A stretch of DNA of 53,317 nt from Polyangiaceae bacterium (lineage in GTDB: Bacteria > Myxococcota_A > Polyangia > Polyangiales > Polyangiaceae). Below are positions 41,295 through 49,112 of this stretch, piece by piece; position 1 is the first letter of the stretch; the number at the start of each line of letters is the position of its first letter. The stretch lies in contig JAKLKA010000076.1 of NCBI GenBank assembly GCA_023150915.1, positions 1-53,317 of the forward strand. The letters are read 5' to 3'. Both the position numbers and the translations under genes were made by a program. The notes below the pieces were generated by a model, which had not been told where the DNA came from, searched no databases, and worked only from the letters and a program-made list of their open reading frames with translations.

Positions 41295-42167
41295 ATGAGG
41301 CAACAAGGACGATTCGGACTCGCGACGTTGGCGGCGCTGTCGGCGATCAGCGTGGCGCCGCCGGCGGCCGCGGGTAAGAAAGAGTGCGCCGCCTCGTACG
41401 TCGAGGCGCAGAAGCTCAAGGCGCAGAGCTCGCTCAAGAAGGCGCGTGAGCAGCTGTTGATCTGCGCCAAAGACGAGTGCCTCGAGGCCGTGCGGAAGGA
41501 CTGCGTGGCGTGGCTGGACGAAGTGGCGGCGTCGCTCCCGTCGATCGTGGTCGAGGCGAAGGGCCCGGACGGCAAGGAAACCTTCGACGTCAAGGTCAGC
41601 ATCGACGGTGAGGTCGTGGCCGAGAAGCTCGACGTGAAGGCAATCGAGGTCGACCCCGGCACTCACAAGCTGGTGCTCGAGTACGCCGGCGAGCCGCCTG
41701 TCGAGCAAGAGCTGATCGTGCGGCAAGGGCAGAAGAACAAGATCATCGAGGTCAGCTTCGCAAAGAAGTCGGCGCCGAAGCCGGCGGCCGCCGAGCCAGA
41801 GCCGGACACGACGGAGCCTGACCCCAAGCCTTCGAGCGGGGGAAAGCCTCCGGTGATCAGCTACGTGCTGGGTGGCGTCGGGCTGGTGGCGCTGGGGGCC
41901 AGCGCGTATTTCTGGCTGGGTGCCAGCGGCGAAGAGAGCGATCTCGAGAGCTCGAAGTGCGAACCGAACTGTGACTCGAGCGACGTCGACTCGATCGAGC
42001 AGAAGCGCCTGATCGGAGACATTGCGCTGGGCGTGGGCGTGGCGGCCATCGGCACGGCCGCCTATCTGTGGCTGGCGGGCAGCAAGGCTCCGAAGAAAGA
42101 GGCCGCGGGGCTCGCCCTGCAGGTCGGCCCTTCGGGGGGCTTCGTCGGCTATGGCGGTCGCTTCTGA
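41295..42167 (+). CDS. Periplasmic/membrane protein downstream of the kinase, unknown function
   Basis: A 290-residue protein: signal peptide (LATLAALSAISVAPPAAA), a helical cysteine-containing part (KKAREQLLICAKDECLEAV, then RKDCVAWLDEV), a PEGA-like beta domain (VKVSIDGEVVAEKLDVKA, IEVDPGTHKLVLEYAGE), and a Pro/Glu linker. Two membrane helices follow (about 210-230 and 255-275). Proteins of this build often accompany myxobacterial Ser/Thr kinases. A GTG at 41289, overlapping the kinase stop, is in frame and may be the real start. Immediately followed by the Rieske gene. Confidence 0.75.
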   Translation: MRQQGRFGLATLAALSAISVAPPAAAGKKECAASYVEAQKLKAQSSLKKAREQLLICAKDECLEAVRKDCVAWLDEVAASLPSIVVEAKGPDGKETFDVKVSIDGEVVAEKLDVKAIEVDPGTHKLVLEYAGEPPVEQELIVRQGQKNKIIEVSFAKKSAPKPAAAEPEPDTTEPDPKPSSGGKPPVISYVLGGVGLVALGASAYFWLGASGEESDLESSKCEPNCDSSDVDSIEQKRLIGDIALGVGVAAIGTAAYLWLAGSKAPKKEAAGLALQVGPSGGFVGYGGRF

Positions 42168-42506
42168 GTGAAGAAGCTGGTCGGCAAGGTGAGCCTCGCA
42201 GAGGTGCAGCGAACCGGGCTGGTGCGCCTCGACTTCCCGCCGTACGACGTGTGCGTGGCCCTGGTGGACGGCGTTCCCCACGCCATCGAGGACGGCTGCA
42301 ACCACGCCGGCGCCAGCCTGTCGGAGGGCGTGCAGACCGGGGACGCCGTGACCTGCCCGATGCACGGCTACGTGTTCTCGCTCCGGAGCGGCGAGCTGCT
42401 CGCGCCCCGCGGGCTGTGCGGCGCTCAGCGGCGCTTCCTTGCCCGGATCGAGGGTGACCAGATCGTGGTCGAGGACGACTTCGCGCTCGCCATCTTGCAG
42501 AAGTGA
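42168..42506 (+). CDS. Rieske-type [2Fe-2S] ferredoxin
   Basis: A 112-residue protein with both cluster motifs: DGCNHAGASLSEG (C-x-H) and CPMHGYVFSLRSGE (C-xx-H). The size and lack of a signal or membrane helix fit a soluble Rieske ferredoxin that passes electrons to an oxygenase, or a NirD-like module. The GTG start directly abuts the previous stop. The diiron protein in the same gene run (31909-32994) is a conceivable electron acceptor, but nothing in sequence proves this. Confidence 0.88.
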   Translation: MKKLVGKVSLAEVQRTGLVRLDFPPYDVCVALVDGVPHAIEDGCNHAGASLSEGVQTGDAVTCPMHGYVFSLRSGELLAPRGLCGAQRRFLARIEGDQIVVEDDFALAILQK

Positions 42507-42534
42507 CCGAACGCGGCCAGGCTTGTGCCCGCCG

Positions 42535-44445
42535 ATGACGCTGCGCCATTCGAGTCTGGGTTTGGGGCTCATGCTGGTTTCGGGGCTGGCAACCGCCACG
42601 CCCATCCCCCGATACGAGGACTTGCTGCACGCGCAGCACGTGCCAGCCCTTCCGCAGCTCTTGTCCGCGCCACTCTGGGCCAGCACCAAGGTGCTGGCGA
42701 TCGACACCCAGCTCGACGTGGCCCCAGAAACGGGAGCCCTCACGGGCCAGGTCGACCTGAAGATCGAGGCGGTCGCTTCCGTGACGCAGGTGTCGCTCTT
42801 GATCGATGGCGGTCTGAAGCCCGGGCAAGCGACCGCGACCGGCAAGACCGTGAACGTCTCGACCCAGGCCTATCAGGGGTACACCCTGGTGAAGCTCGAC
42901 GTCGTCCCCGGCCTCGGCGTGGGCGAGACCGTCAGCGTGAATGTTGCGTATTCGGGCACGCTCGAGTGCAAGACGGAGGGGTGCTACGCGGGCAAGCCGC
43001 TGGCGTTTCTTTCCGAAAACGGCGCCATCCCCGGTGTGTACGACCAAGACAGTCTTGGTGGCTACAACGCCTGGGGGGCGAGTCGTTCGCTGACCCTCTC
43101 GGTGCCCGAGGGAACGGACGTGGTTGCGAGTGGAGACCGCGTTGCCCAGAGCACCGCGGGTGGCAAGGCCACCAGCAAGTGGGTGATTCCCGGTTATCAC
43201 AGCTATGGCGGCAACGTCGTGATGATGGGACAGCTGGCCTCCAAGTCGGTGGCGGGCGTGAGCGTGCCGACGCAGGTGTTCACCACCGCTGCCGCGCCGA
43301 GCTACGCCAGCGAAATGGTCGGCTGGATGCAGCAGATCGTGCCGTTTCTGGACGCGCAGGCCGGGCAGAAGCTGCCTTACCCCGAGCTCAAGGTGTTCAA
43401 GCTGCCGCTCGGCTGGCTGAACATCTTCCGCGGCACCGCCGGGCATGGGCTCACCTTGCTCAGCGAGGATTACGCCAGCGGCGACGTCGCCTATTTCCAA
43501 GAGACGCTGGCCCACGAGAACGCGCACCAGTGGTGGGGCGTGCTGGTCTCGCCGACCGACATCCAGACCACCCGCTGGTTGGTCGAAGGGCTCGCGACCT
43601 TCAGTCAGATCGACTACGCGGCCGAGGTCCAAAACCCGAAGGTGCCGCGCGACGAGTACCTGGCGCGTCGCTACCGAGAGCACTGGCTCCTGGTGAAATA
43701 CCGGGGCGACCCGACATTGCCGCTGGTGGTGGCGAGCCCGGCCCAGATCCCCACCGATAGCGTCCAGAACACCCTCTGGGCGTACATCCGTTCGTCGGCA
43801 CTGCTCGAGTACTTGCGGGTGGTGATCGGGGAGCAGAGCTTCGCCACGCTGCTTCGGGCCTGGGCTCAAGACTGCGCGCAGAAGCTGTGCGACACCGCCG
43901 ACTTCTTGGCGCTCTTGGAGCAGACCAGCGGCGAGAAGTTCGATGCGGTGTTCGGGCAATGGGTGTCGGCGGGCGCCGCCGTCGAGCCGCAGATCGGATT
44001 CAGCCAGGTGGGCGGCAAGCTGCGAGTGAGCGCGACGGGTATCGGGGGCGCCACGCTGCCACTCGAGCTGTGGATCACGCTTGCCGACGGCACGCTGAAG
44101 AAGCAGCGCGTGCGCTTCCAAGGCTCGCTCCCCGTGGAAATAGCCGAACCAGCGGCGGTACGCCGCGTGAAGCCGAACCCCCGGCAAGAGGGCATGATCT
44201 GGAGCCGTTCTGCGACGCCGGCGGACGTCGACTTCGACGCCGAGGTCGACGGATTCGACGTCATCCACTGCGCGCGTCTCCTGGGCAAGACGGCGGACCC
44301 TTCGCAAGCGGGGGGCGAGGGGATCTGGTCGACCGATCTCGACTTCGATCCGCGCTGCGACGCCGACGAGGACGGCGTCATCGGCGACTCGGACTTGGCC
44401 GTCGTGACCGGGGCCTTTGGCACGCTCGGCGGAGGTGCACAGTGA
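42535..44445 (+). CDS. M1-family metallopeptidase with C-terminal dockerin
   Basis: A 636-residue exported protein with signal at 8-22. An M1-like N-terminal beta domain is followed by the zinc site HENAHQWWG (His327, Glu328, His331) and Glu351 in WLVEGLATF, all required residues present. The helical C-domain and a beta domain lead to residues about 564-628. There two calcium-loop segments, DVDFDAEVDGFDVIHCARLL and DADEDGVIGDSDLAVVTGAF, match the duplicated F-hand layout of type I dockerins. It may cleave peptides outside the cell while docked to a cohesin. The stop overlaps the GTG of the cohesin-like lipoprotein gene (GTGA). Confidence 0.85.
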   Translation: MTLRHSSLGLGLMLVSGLATATPIPRYEDLLHAQHVPALPQLLSAPLWASTKVLAIDTQLDVAPETGALTGQVDLKIEAVASVTQVSLLIDGGLKPGQATATGKTVNVSTQAYQGYTLVKLDVVPGLGVGETVSVNVAYSGTLECKTEGCYAGKPLAFLSENGAIPGVYDQDSLGGYNAWGASRSLTLSVPEGTDVVASGDRVAQSTAGGKATSKWVIPGYHSYGGNVVMMGQLASKSVAGVSVPTQVFTTAAAPSYASEMVGWMQQIVPFLDAQAGQKLPYPELKVFKLPLGWLNIFRGTAGHGLTLLSEDYASGDVAYFQETLAHENAHQWWGVLVSPTDIQTTRWLVEGLATFSQIDYAAEVQNPKVPRDEYLARRYREHWLLVKYRGDPTLPLVVASPAQIPTDSVQNTLWAYIRSSALLEYLRVVIGEQSFATLLRAWAQDCAQKLCDTADFLALLEQTSGEKFDAVFGQWVSAGAAVEPQIGFSQVGGKLRVSATGIGGATLPLELWITLADGTLKKQRVRFQGSLPVEIAEPAAVRRVKPNPRQEGMIWSRSATPADVDFDAEVDGFDVIHCARLLGKTADPSQAGGEGIWSTDLDFDPRCDADEDGVIGDSDLAVVTGAFGTLGGGAQ

Positions 44446-44975
44446 CCCGCTGGACTGGCCTGCTGCTGCTGGCTCTCGCCGTCGCCTGTTCGTCCGACGA
44501 CGGCGGGGGCGGCTCGACGCCGAAGCCCGAGCCGAGCCTGACCTTCGAGGCGGATGCCACTCCGCCCGGAGTGGCGCTGACCTTGCGTCAGAAAGAGCTG
44601 ACCCAAGATCGACTGGTGCTCGAGCTGGTGGGGGGCTCGGTCCAAGACCTGTACGGCGTGGCGTTCCGCCTGTCCTACGACAGCACGGCCCTGACGTTCA
44701 CCCAGCTCACCGCGGGCACGGCGTGGGGTGGCGGGGCCCCCGTCGCGCTGGGCGTCGCCAAGACCCCGGGCCTGCTCGTGGGTACCGTCAGTGCCAAGGG
44801 CCAGGCCAAGGGCGTCTCGGGGAAAGAAGCCGTGCTCGCGGTCGTCACCTTTGCCCTGAACGAACGGAAGCCCAGCGCCCTCGATTTCGTGGTGCAGCGC
44901 AGCGCGCTCCTGAACACCAGCGGCAAGCCCATCGAAGGCGTGGGCTTTGCGGGCGGCGACTTGGTCCTGAAGTGA
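44442..44975 (+). CDS. Lipoprotein with cohesin-like domain
   Basis: A 177-residue protein: lipobox LALAVAC (Cys16), a short Gly/Pro linker, then one beta domain from about residue 33 to the end. DLYGVAFRLSYDSTALTF is the hallmark of cohesin strands; GLLVGTVSAKGQAKGVSG and AVLAVVTFALNERKPSAL follow. With its start inside the stop of the dockerin-bearing peptidase gene, it is well placed to anchor that enzyme to the outer membrane. The domain call rests on the strand motif and neighbour; a profile search would settle it. Confidence 0.75.
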   Translation: MTRWTGLLLLALAVACSSDDGGGGSTPKPEPSLTFEADATPPGVALTLRQKELTQDRLVLELVGGSVQDLYGVAFRLSYDSTALTFTQLTAGTAWGGGAPVALGVAKTPGLLVGTVSAKGQAKGVSGKEAVLAVVTFALNERKPSALDFVVQRSALLNTSGKPIEGVGFAGGDLVLK

Positions 44976-44978
44976 TCG

Positions 44979-45917
44979 TCAAGTCCGCGCTGCGCGGCTC
45001 TTTCTCAGGCCCGTGACCAGGTCTCGTACCCGCTGGTCGCTGGTCGTGACCTCGTCGAAGCCCAGGCGCCGTCGGATCAGCGCGGTGCCGAGCACCACGT
45101 CGTTCGGCATGCGGCCCAAGAAGGCAAGGTCGGGCGGCAGCTCGCCAGGTTCTTCGTGCCACTCGAGACCGACGCCCATGCACGAGGCGATGGCGTCCAC
45201 GCGCTCGCGCATCGTGGGCGTCGTCTGCTCGGCGACGTTCATCGCCGCAAACCCCTCTCGCCAGCGTTCGGCGCCGAGCACCATGGCGTGGGCGACGTCC
45301 TCGACGTGGGCGTGGCTGTGGCGGAAGGTGCCCCCGCCCTGAAGCGGCAGCACGCGCTGCCCGGCATCCAACCGGTCGACCACGCCCCCGAACCGGCGGC
45401 GGTGGTCCCCGCTGCCATAGACCGCCGGAAGGCGCAGCACCAGCGCGGGGACGCCTGCCTGCTCGAGCTCGTGCTCCACGTCCTTCTTGTCGTAGTCGGG
45501 CGGGTGATCGCCGGGCATGCCGCGGAAGGGGTAGGGCACTGTGAGCGCCGACCCCTCGACGACGCAATCTTCGGGCTCGGGCGCCGGGTGGCCGTTCAAC
45601 CGCCCGAACTGGGCGTATACGTCCGCGCTCGACAGCACGACCGCCGGCACGCCGAGCAGGCGTGCCGCCAGCACCGTCACCTGGGCGTCGGCTCGGGTCA
45701 TGGCGCGCGTGTCGATCAGCGCGTCGGGGGCAGCGCGCGCCAGCGCCGCGCAGAGCGCCGATGGATCCTGCCGATTCACCAGCACGTCCACCGCGCCCGC
45801 AACGTCACACGGGTGCTCGCCGCGATGGAACACGCTGACGCAGTGCCCGACCTCGAGCGCGCGGCGGACGGCGGCGCGACCGATGAAGCGGGTGCCGCCG
45901 ATGAACGCGAGGTGCAC
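44979..45917 (-). CDS. NAD-dependent epimerase/dehydratase-family protein
   Basis: A 312-residue protein opening with a Rossmann motif, LAFIGGTRFIGRAAVRRAL. It continues with VVLSSADVYAQFG, a candidate catalytic Tyr/Lys pair in DYDKKDVEHELEQAG, and a C-terminal substrate domain. It belongs to the atypical/extended short-chain dehydrogenase group seen in sugar nucleotide metabolism; the substrate is unknown. It is last of three closely spaced minus-strand genes (15 bp gap) and converges on the cohesin gene with 3 bp between stops. Confidence 0.82.
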   Translation of the reverse strand: MHLAFIGGTRFIGRAAVRRALEVGHCVSVFHRGEHPCDVAGAVDVLVNRQDPSALCAALARAAPDALIDTRAMTRADAQVTVLAARLLGVPAVVLSSADVYAQFGRLNGHPAPEPEDCVVEGSALTVPYPFRGMPGDHPPDYDKKDVEHELEQAGVPALVLRLPAVYGSGDHRRRFGGVVDRLDAGQRVLPLQGGGTFRHSHAHVEDVAHAMVLGAERWREGFAAMNVAEQTTPTMRERVDAIASCMGVGLEWHEEPGELPPDLAFLGRMPNDVVLGTALIRRRLGFDEVTTSDQRVRDLVTGLRKSRAART

Positions 45918-45932
45918 GCCAGGCAGACTAGG

Positions 45933-46406
45933 TCAAGTGAACGCGGATTTCACTTCTGGCTTCATCAGCACGATCAACGCCCAGATCCCGAAGGGCATCA
46001 TCAGCATGCAGCACACGTAGGTGGTGCAGGGTATGACGGCGACGATCGCGCTGGTCATCGCCAACCCGTAGTTCTTCATCGCCTTCATGCGCAGCGCGCC
46101 GCCGAAGCACAGGCCGGCCATCAACGCCCAGAACAGGTACATCAGCGACGCCACCCCCATGCCGGCAGCCGAGCCGATGTCGCCGGTGCCCATGAACGAC
46201 ATGCCGCCGGCAAAGACCACCATCACCGTGGCGAACAGATAGAACAAGCACGCGCAGCCCGAGACGATCATCAGCGCGATGGCTGGCCCGGCCACCTGGT
46301 TCTTGGCCAGGGCGCGGGCGTCTTGCACCACGCCGCCGGGCACCGGTGGCAAGAAGCCGCCGGGCGGGCCGGGGGGCTGAAACTGTCCGGGGTGCGGGGG
46401 TTGCAT
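45933..46406 (-). CDS. Four-helix membrane protein with proline-rich N-terminus
   Basis: A 157-residue protein. A Pro/Gly-rich cytosolic start (PPHPGQFQPPGPPGGFLPP) is followed by four hydrophobic helices between about residues 40 and 150, with several cysteines in or near them (SGCACLFYLFA, CTTYVCCMLMMPFG). No family recognised; resembles small DUF4190-like myxobacterial membrane proteins. It starts 3 bp after the upstream lipoprotein gene stop, so cotranscribed. Confidence 0.75.
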   Translation of the reverse strand: MQPPHPGQFQPPGPPGGFLPPVPGGVVQDARALAKNQVAGPAIALMIVSGCACLFYLFATVMVVFAGGMSFMGTGDIGSAAGMGVASLMYLFWALMAGLCFGGALRMKAMKNYGLAMTSAIVAVIPCTTYVCCMLMMPFGIWALIVLMKPEVKSAFT

Positions 46407-46409
46407 TGC

Positions 46410-48002
46410 TCAGGGCTCGCGGCTCAGCGCGGCGGCGGTGTCGCGTGCAGCCTTGGCGCGGTCGGCGGCGTCGGCCTTCTTCGCGGCGTCGGTCAGCGCA
46501 GCGGCGGCTTGGGTATAGCGCTGGGCGATGGCGCTGAAGTAGGCGGCGTCGGCGCCGGCTGGCCGCGCAATCTCGAGCAGACGCGCGGCGTCGAACAGCG
46601 CGAGCCCAGCACCGGGGCCCTTGCCCTTGCCGAGCTCGTCGAGGCGGCTCACGTCGCCCACGCCCTTCGGCAGGTGTGGTCCGCGCAGCATCATCTCGGC
46701 GGCGTCCTTGGGGCCCGACTCGAGCGCCTTGGTCAGCGCGGTGATCAGGTCGCTCTCGTCCTTCAGACCGCCCGCCGGTCTTGCCGTCGCCAGAACGGCC
46801 GCCGCCGCTGCGAAGTCCGTGGCCCGCCAGTAGCGCTGGCCCAGCGCGAACAGGGCGCGCGACAGGAGGCGGCGGCTCTCGGCGGGGAGTGCCTTGTCCG
46901 CTTCGAGCTTCTGGCGCGCCGACTTCGGCAGGCCACGCTCGAGCAGCGCGCGGAGCAGCCCGGGGTCGCTGGGCTCGTGTGCGGCGAAGACTCGATCGGC
47001 GTAGGGCGTGGGGAGCAACGTCGCGAGGCGCTCGAGGTCGGTCTTGGGCCCAACTGCCGGAAGCTCGGGAATCAGCAGCGAGTCGAGGGCGTCGATGCGC
47101 CGGCCGGCGTAGGCTTCCGACAGCAGCTTTCGGGCGCGCACGACCCGCGGATCGTGGATCACGCCCGCTTCCGCCAGCTTCTTGAGCCCCACCAGCGCGG
47201 CGTCGCGCCCGCGGAGCTTGCGCGGCTCCAGCGCCTGCTCCAGCGCGCCGAGGTAGGCGTCCTTGAGCTCGCGGTCCTTGGCGATCTCTTCCGGGATGGG
47301 CGCGGCGCGGGCCACCTCGACGAAGCGCAGATCGGCCAGGCCTGCCTCGACTGCGACCACGGCTTTTCCGTACCCCTCGAGGTTCGAGCCGTGCAGGCTG
47401 ACCGAGTGGATGGCCTTGGCTTGGCCCTCGATCCAGTGCTTGAGCGGCCCCGCCATGAACTGGGCGACGCGCGCCTTGCCGTGGGGCGGCGCGAGCTGAG
47501 GCGGCTCACGCACCAGGCGCGACGCGCGGGCGGCGAACCCGAGCCCCATCAACGCGTCGCGAAGCTCGGGCTCGATGCCCGGCGGGGGTTTGACCAGGAA
47601 CGATTCGACCAACACGTCTCCGCAGGCCACCGGAGCAAGCTCGGCCCGCATCGCTCGGGCAAGCCCGGCCGGCAATTGCGTGCACGGCTCGAGCGCGGTG
47701 AGCGCGGTGTCGCGCTCGGCGGCGTCGGCTTTGGCGAGCGCGGCGGCGAGCAGCCGCAGCGCATTCTTCTCGTCGCAGGCGGCGGCGGGCGCCGAGCGCG
47801 TCGCGAACGCCTGGCATTCGGCGGGTGCCGCCGGCACCTTGTCGGCGTCGCCCGGCAGGGCCATTCCCGGGGTCTCGGGGGCGTGGGGCTCCGCACGGGC
47901 CGCCCGGGGCGGTGCGCCCGAGGGTGCCGCAGCAGGGGGCGGGCTCGCCGCGCAGCCGGAAACCACGGCAGCCCACAGCACCAGGAGAGAAGTCGTGCGC
48001 AT
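46410..48002 (-). CDS. Helical lipoprotein of unknown function
   Basis: A 530-residue protein with lipobox VLWAAVVSGC, an Ala/Pro linker, then a long alpha-helical domain rich in Ala/Leu/Arg (SARQKLEADKALPAESRRLL, ALGQRYWRATDFAAAAAVLA) that suggests TPR- or HEAT-like repeats. It may be a periplasmic scaffold. First gene of the three-gene minus-strand unit; divergent from the 48063 gene with 60 bp between starts. A large open frame on the opposite strand is rejected as a shadow. Confidence 0.78.
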   Translation of the reverse strand: MRTTSLLVLWAAVVSGCAASPPPAAAPSGAPPRAARAEPHAPETPGMALPGDADKVPAAPAECQAFATRSAPAAACDEKNALRLLAAALAKADAAERDTALTALEPCTQLPAGLARAMRAELAPVACGDVLVESFLVKPPPGIEPELRDALMGLGFAARASRLVREPPQLAPPHGKARVAQFMAGPLKHWIEGQAKAIHSVSLHGSNLEGYGKAVVAVEAGLADLRFVEVARAAPIPEEIAKDRELKDAYLGALEQALEPRKLRGRDAALVGLKKLAEAGVIHDPRVVRARKLLSEAYAGRRIDALDSLLIPELPAVGPKTDLERLATLLPTPYADRVFAAHEPSDPGLLRALLERGLPKSARQKLEADKALPAESRRLLSRALFALGQRYWRATDFAAAAAVLATARPAGGLKDESDLITALTKALESGPKDAAEMMLRGPHLPKGVGDVSRLDELGKGKGPGAGLALFDAARLLEIARPAGADAAYFSAIAQRYTQAAAALTDAAKKADAADRAKAARDTAAALSREP

Positions 48003-48062
48003 CGAGGCCTCCCTTTAGAGCGACTGTCTCCCGGATGGAAATGTTCCGTCTATAGTTGCCGC

Positions 48063-48551
48063 GTGAAGTGGTTCTGGAGCCTCTGCCTGGTCGCGCTTTC
48101 TTGCGAGTCCCAGAGCGCGGGCACGCCGCCACCGGCGCACGCCAAGAAGAGCCCGCGCCAGCACGCCCAGGACGTGGCCGCGGCGATCGCCGCCGGCGAC
48201 GCCCGGCCGGTGGGGGCGTTGGTGGCCAAGACCGGCGCCGAGGTGCGGGTCGAGATCAAGCAAGCCCTGGTCGAAACCGACGAGCGCAGCTCCGAGACGC
48301 TGCGCTCGGCCGCCGACCTGGAAGCGTGGGTGTCCCGGACCAGGCCCAAGTGGGGTTGCTCGGGCGCGGGGTGCCTCTGGCCCAAGGGGTTCGTGACCGG
48401 TGACCTCGCCCGGTGCATGGGCGACTGTTGCTTCTCGGACTACGCCGGCGGCATCGAGAAGGACACGCTCTACCTGCGACGGATTTGCCTTGCCGCGCGC
48501 GAGGCCGGCGAGCACCGCCTCTCATACATCGGATTCGTCGAAGCGAAATGA
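48063..48551 (+). CDS. Small lipoprotein of unknown function
   Basis: From GTG 48063, 162 residues: short signal with lipobox SLCLVALSC, then a helical part that reads like a DUF4440-like or stress-lipoprotein fold (RQHAQDVAAAIAAGDARPVG). The C-terminal half contains clustered cysteines (WGCSGAGCLWPKG, CMGDCCFSDYAGG). No family assigned. The NUDIX gene starts 7 bp after its stop. Confidence 0.75.
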   Translation: MKWFWSLCLVALSCESQSAGTPPPAHAKKSPRQHAQDVAAAIAAGDARPVGALVAKTGAEVRVEIKQALVETDERSSETLRSAADLEAWVSRTRPKWGCSGAGCLWPKGFVTGDLARCMGDCCFSDYAGGIEKDTLYLRRICLAAREAGEHRLSYIGFVEAK

Positions 48552-48558
48552 GACACTC

Positions 48559-49104
48559 ATGAGACCTTGGCGCGTCGTCGACAGCTCGATCGTGCTCGAT
48601 CGTAAGTGGCTGACCGTGCGCGAAGAGCGCATCGAGCTACCGCACGGCGGTGAGATCGACGAGTTCCACGTGATCGCCGCTCCCGACTGGACGGGGATGC
48701 TGGCGCTCACCGACGACGATCATGTGGTGATGGTCGAGCAGTATCGGCACGGTGCCGGGCGCGTCAGCCGCGAGCTGCCGGCCGGCGTGATCGACGCCCA
48801 CGAATCGGCGCTCGACGCCGCGATCCGCGAGCTTCGCGAGGAAACCGGCTACGAAGCCCGGGATTGGGAACCGCTCATCACGATCAACACCGAGCCCAGC
48901 CGCCATACCAATCGGGCGCACTTCTTCTTCGGTCGCCATGCCACGAGCGTGGCGGAGCAAGAGCTGGACGCGAGCGAGCACATCCGCGTCGTGCCGGTGC
49001 CGCTCCGCGACGTCTACCCGTCCATCGAGCGCGGCGAGATCTTCCACGGCGTGCACGTTGCCGCCCTCTTGCTGGCGGCGCACCGCGGCCTGATTCGGCT
49101 GTGA
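48559..49104 (+). CDS. NUDIX hydrolase, ADP-ribose pyrophosphatase-like
   Basis: A 181-residue enzyme. The Nudix box is complete: GVIDAHESALDAAIRELREE followed by TGYEA, matching Gx5Ex7REUxEExGU. The N-terminal part (VREERIELPHGGEIDEFHV, VMVEQYRHGAGRVSRELPAG) is that of the ADP-ribose pyrophosphatase/NudF group, which hydrolyses ADP-ribose or nucleoside diphosphate sugars. Cytosolic. ATG 48559 fits the family start. Follows the lipoprotein gene by 7 bp and converges on the DUF362 gene. Confidence 0.9.
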   Translation: MRPWRVVDSSIVLDRKWLTVREERIELPHGGEIDEFHVIAAPDWTGMLALTDDDHVVMVEQYRHGAGRVSRELPAGVIDAHESALDAAIRELREETGYEARDWEPLITINTEPSRHTNRAHFFFGRHATSVAEQELDASEHIRVVPVPLRDVYPSIERGEIFHGVHVAALLLAAHRGLIRL

Positions 49105-49112
49105 ACGCCGAA

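Noticed and set aside
41857..44307. Minus-strand open frame of 816 codons
   Set aside because: Antisense to the Rieske and peptidase genes, which have intact catalytic motifs; no recognisable domain in the antisense product.
45156..48551. Plus-strand open frame of 1131 codons
   Set aside because: All but its last 162 codons lie antisense to three well-supported minus-strand genes and have Arg/Gly/His-rich composition typical of GC-rich shadows. Only the part from GTG 48063 is kept.
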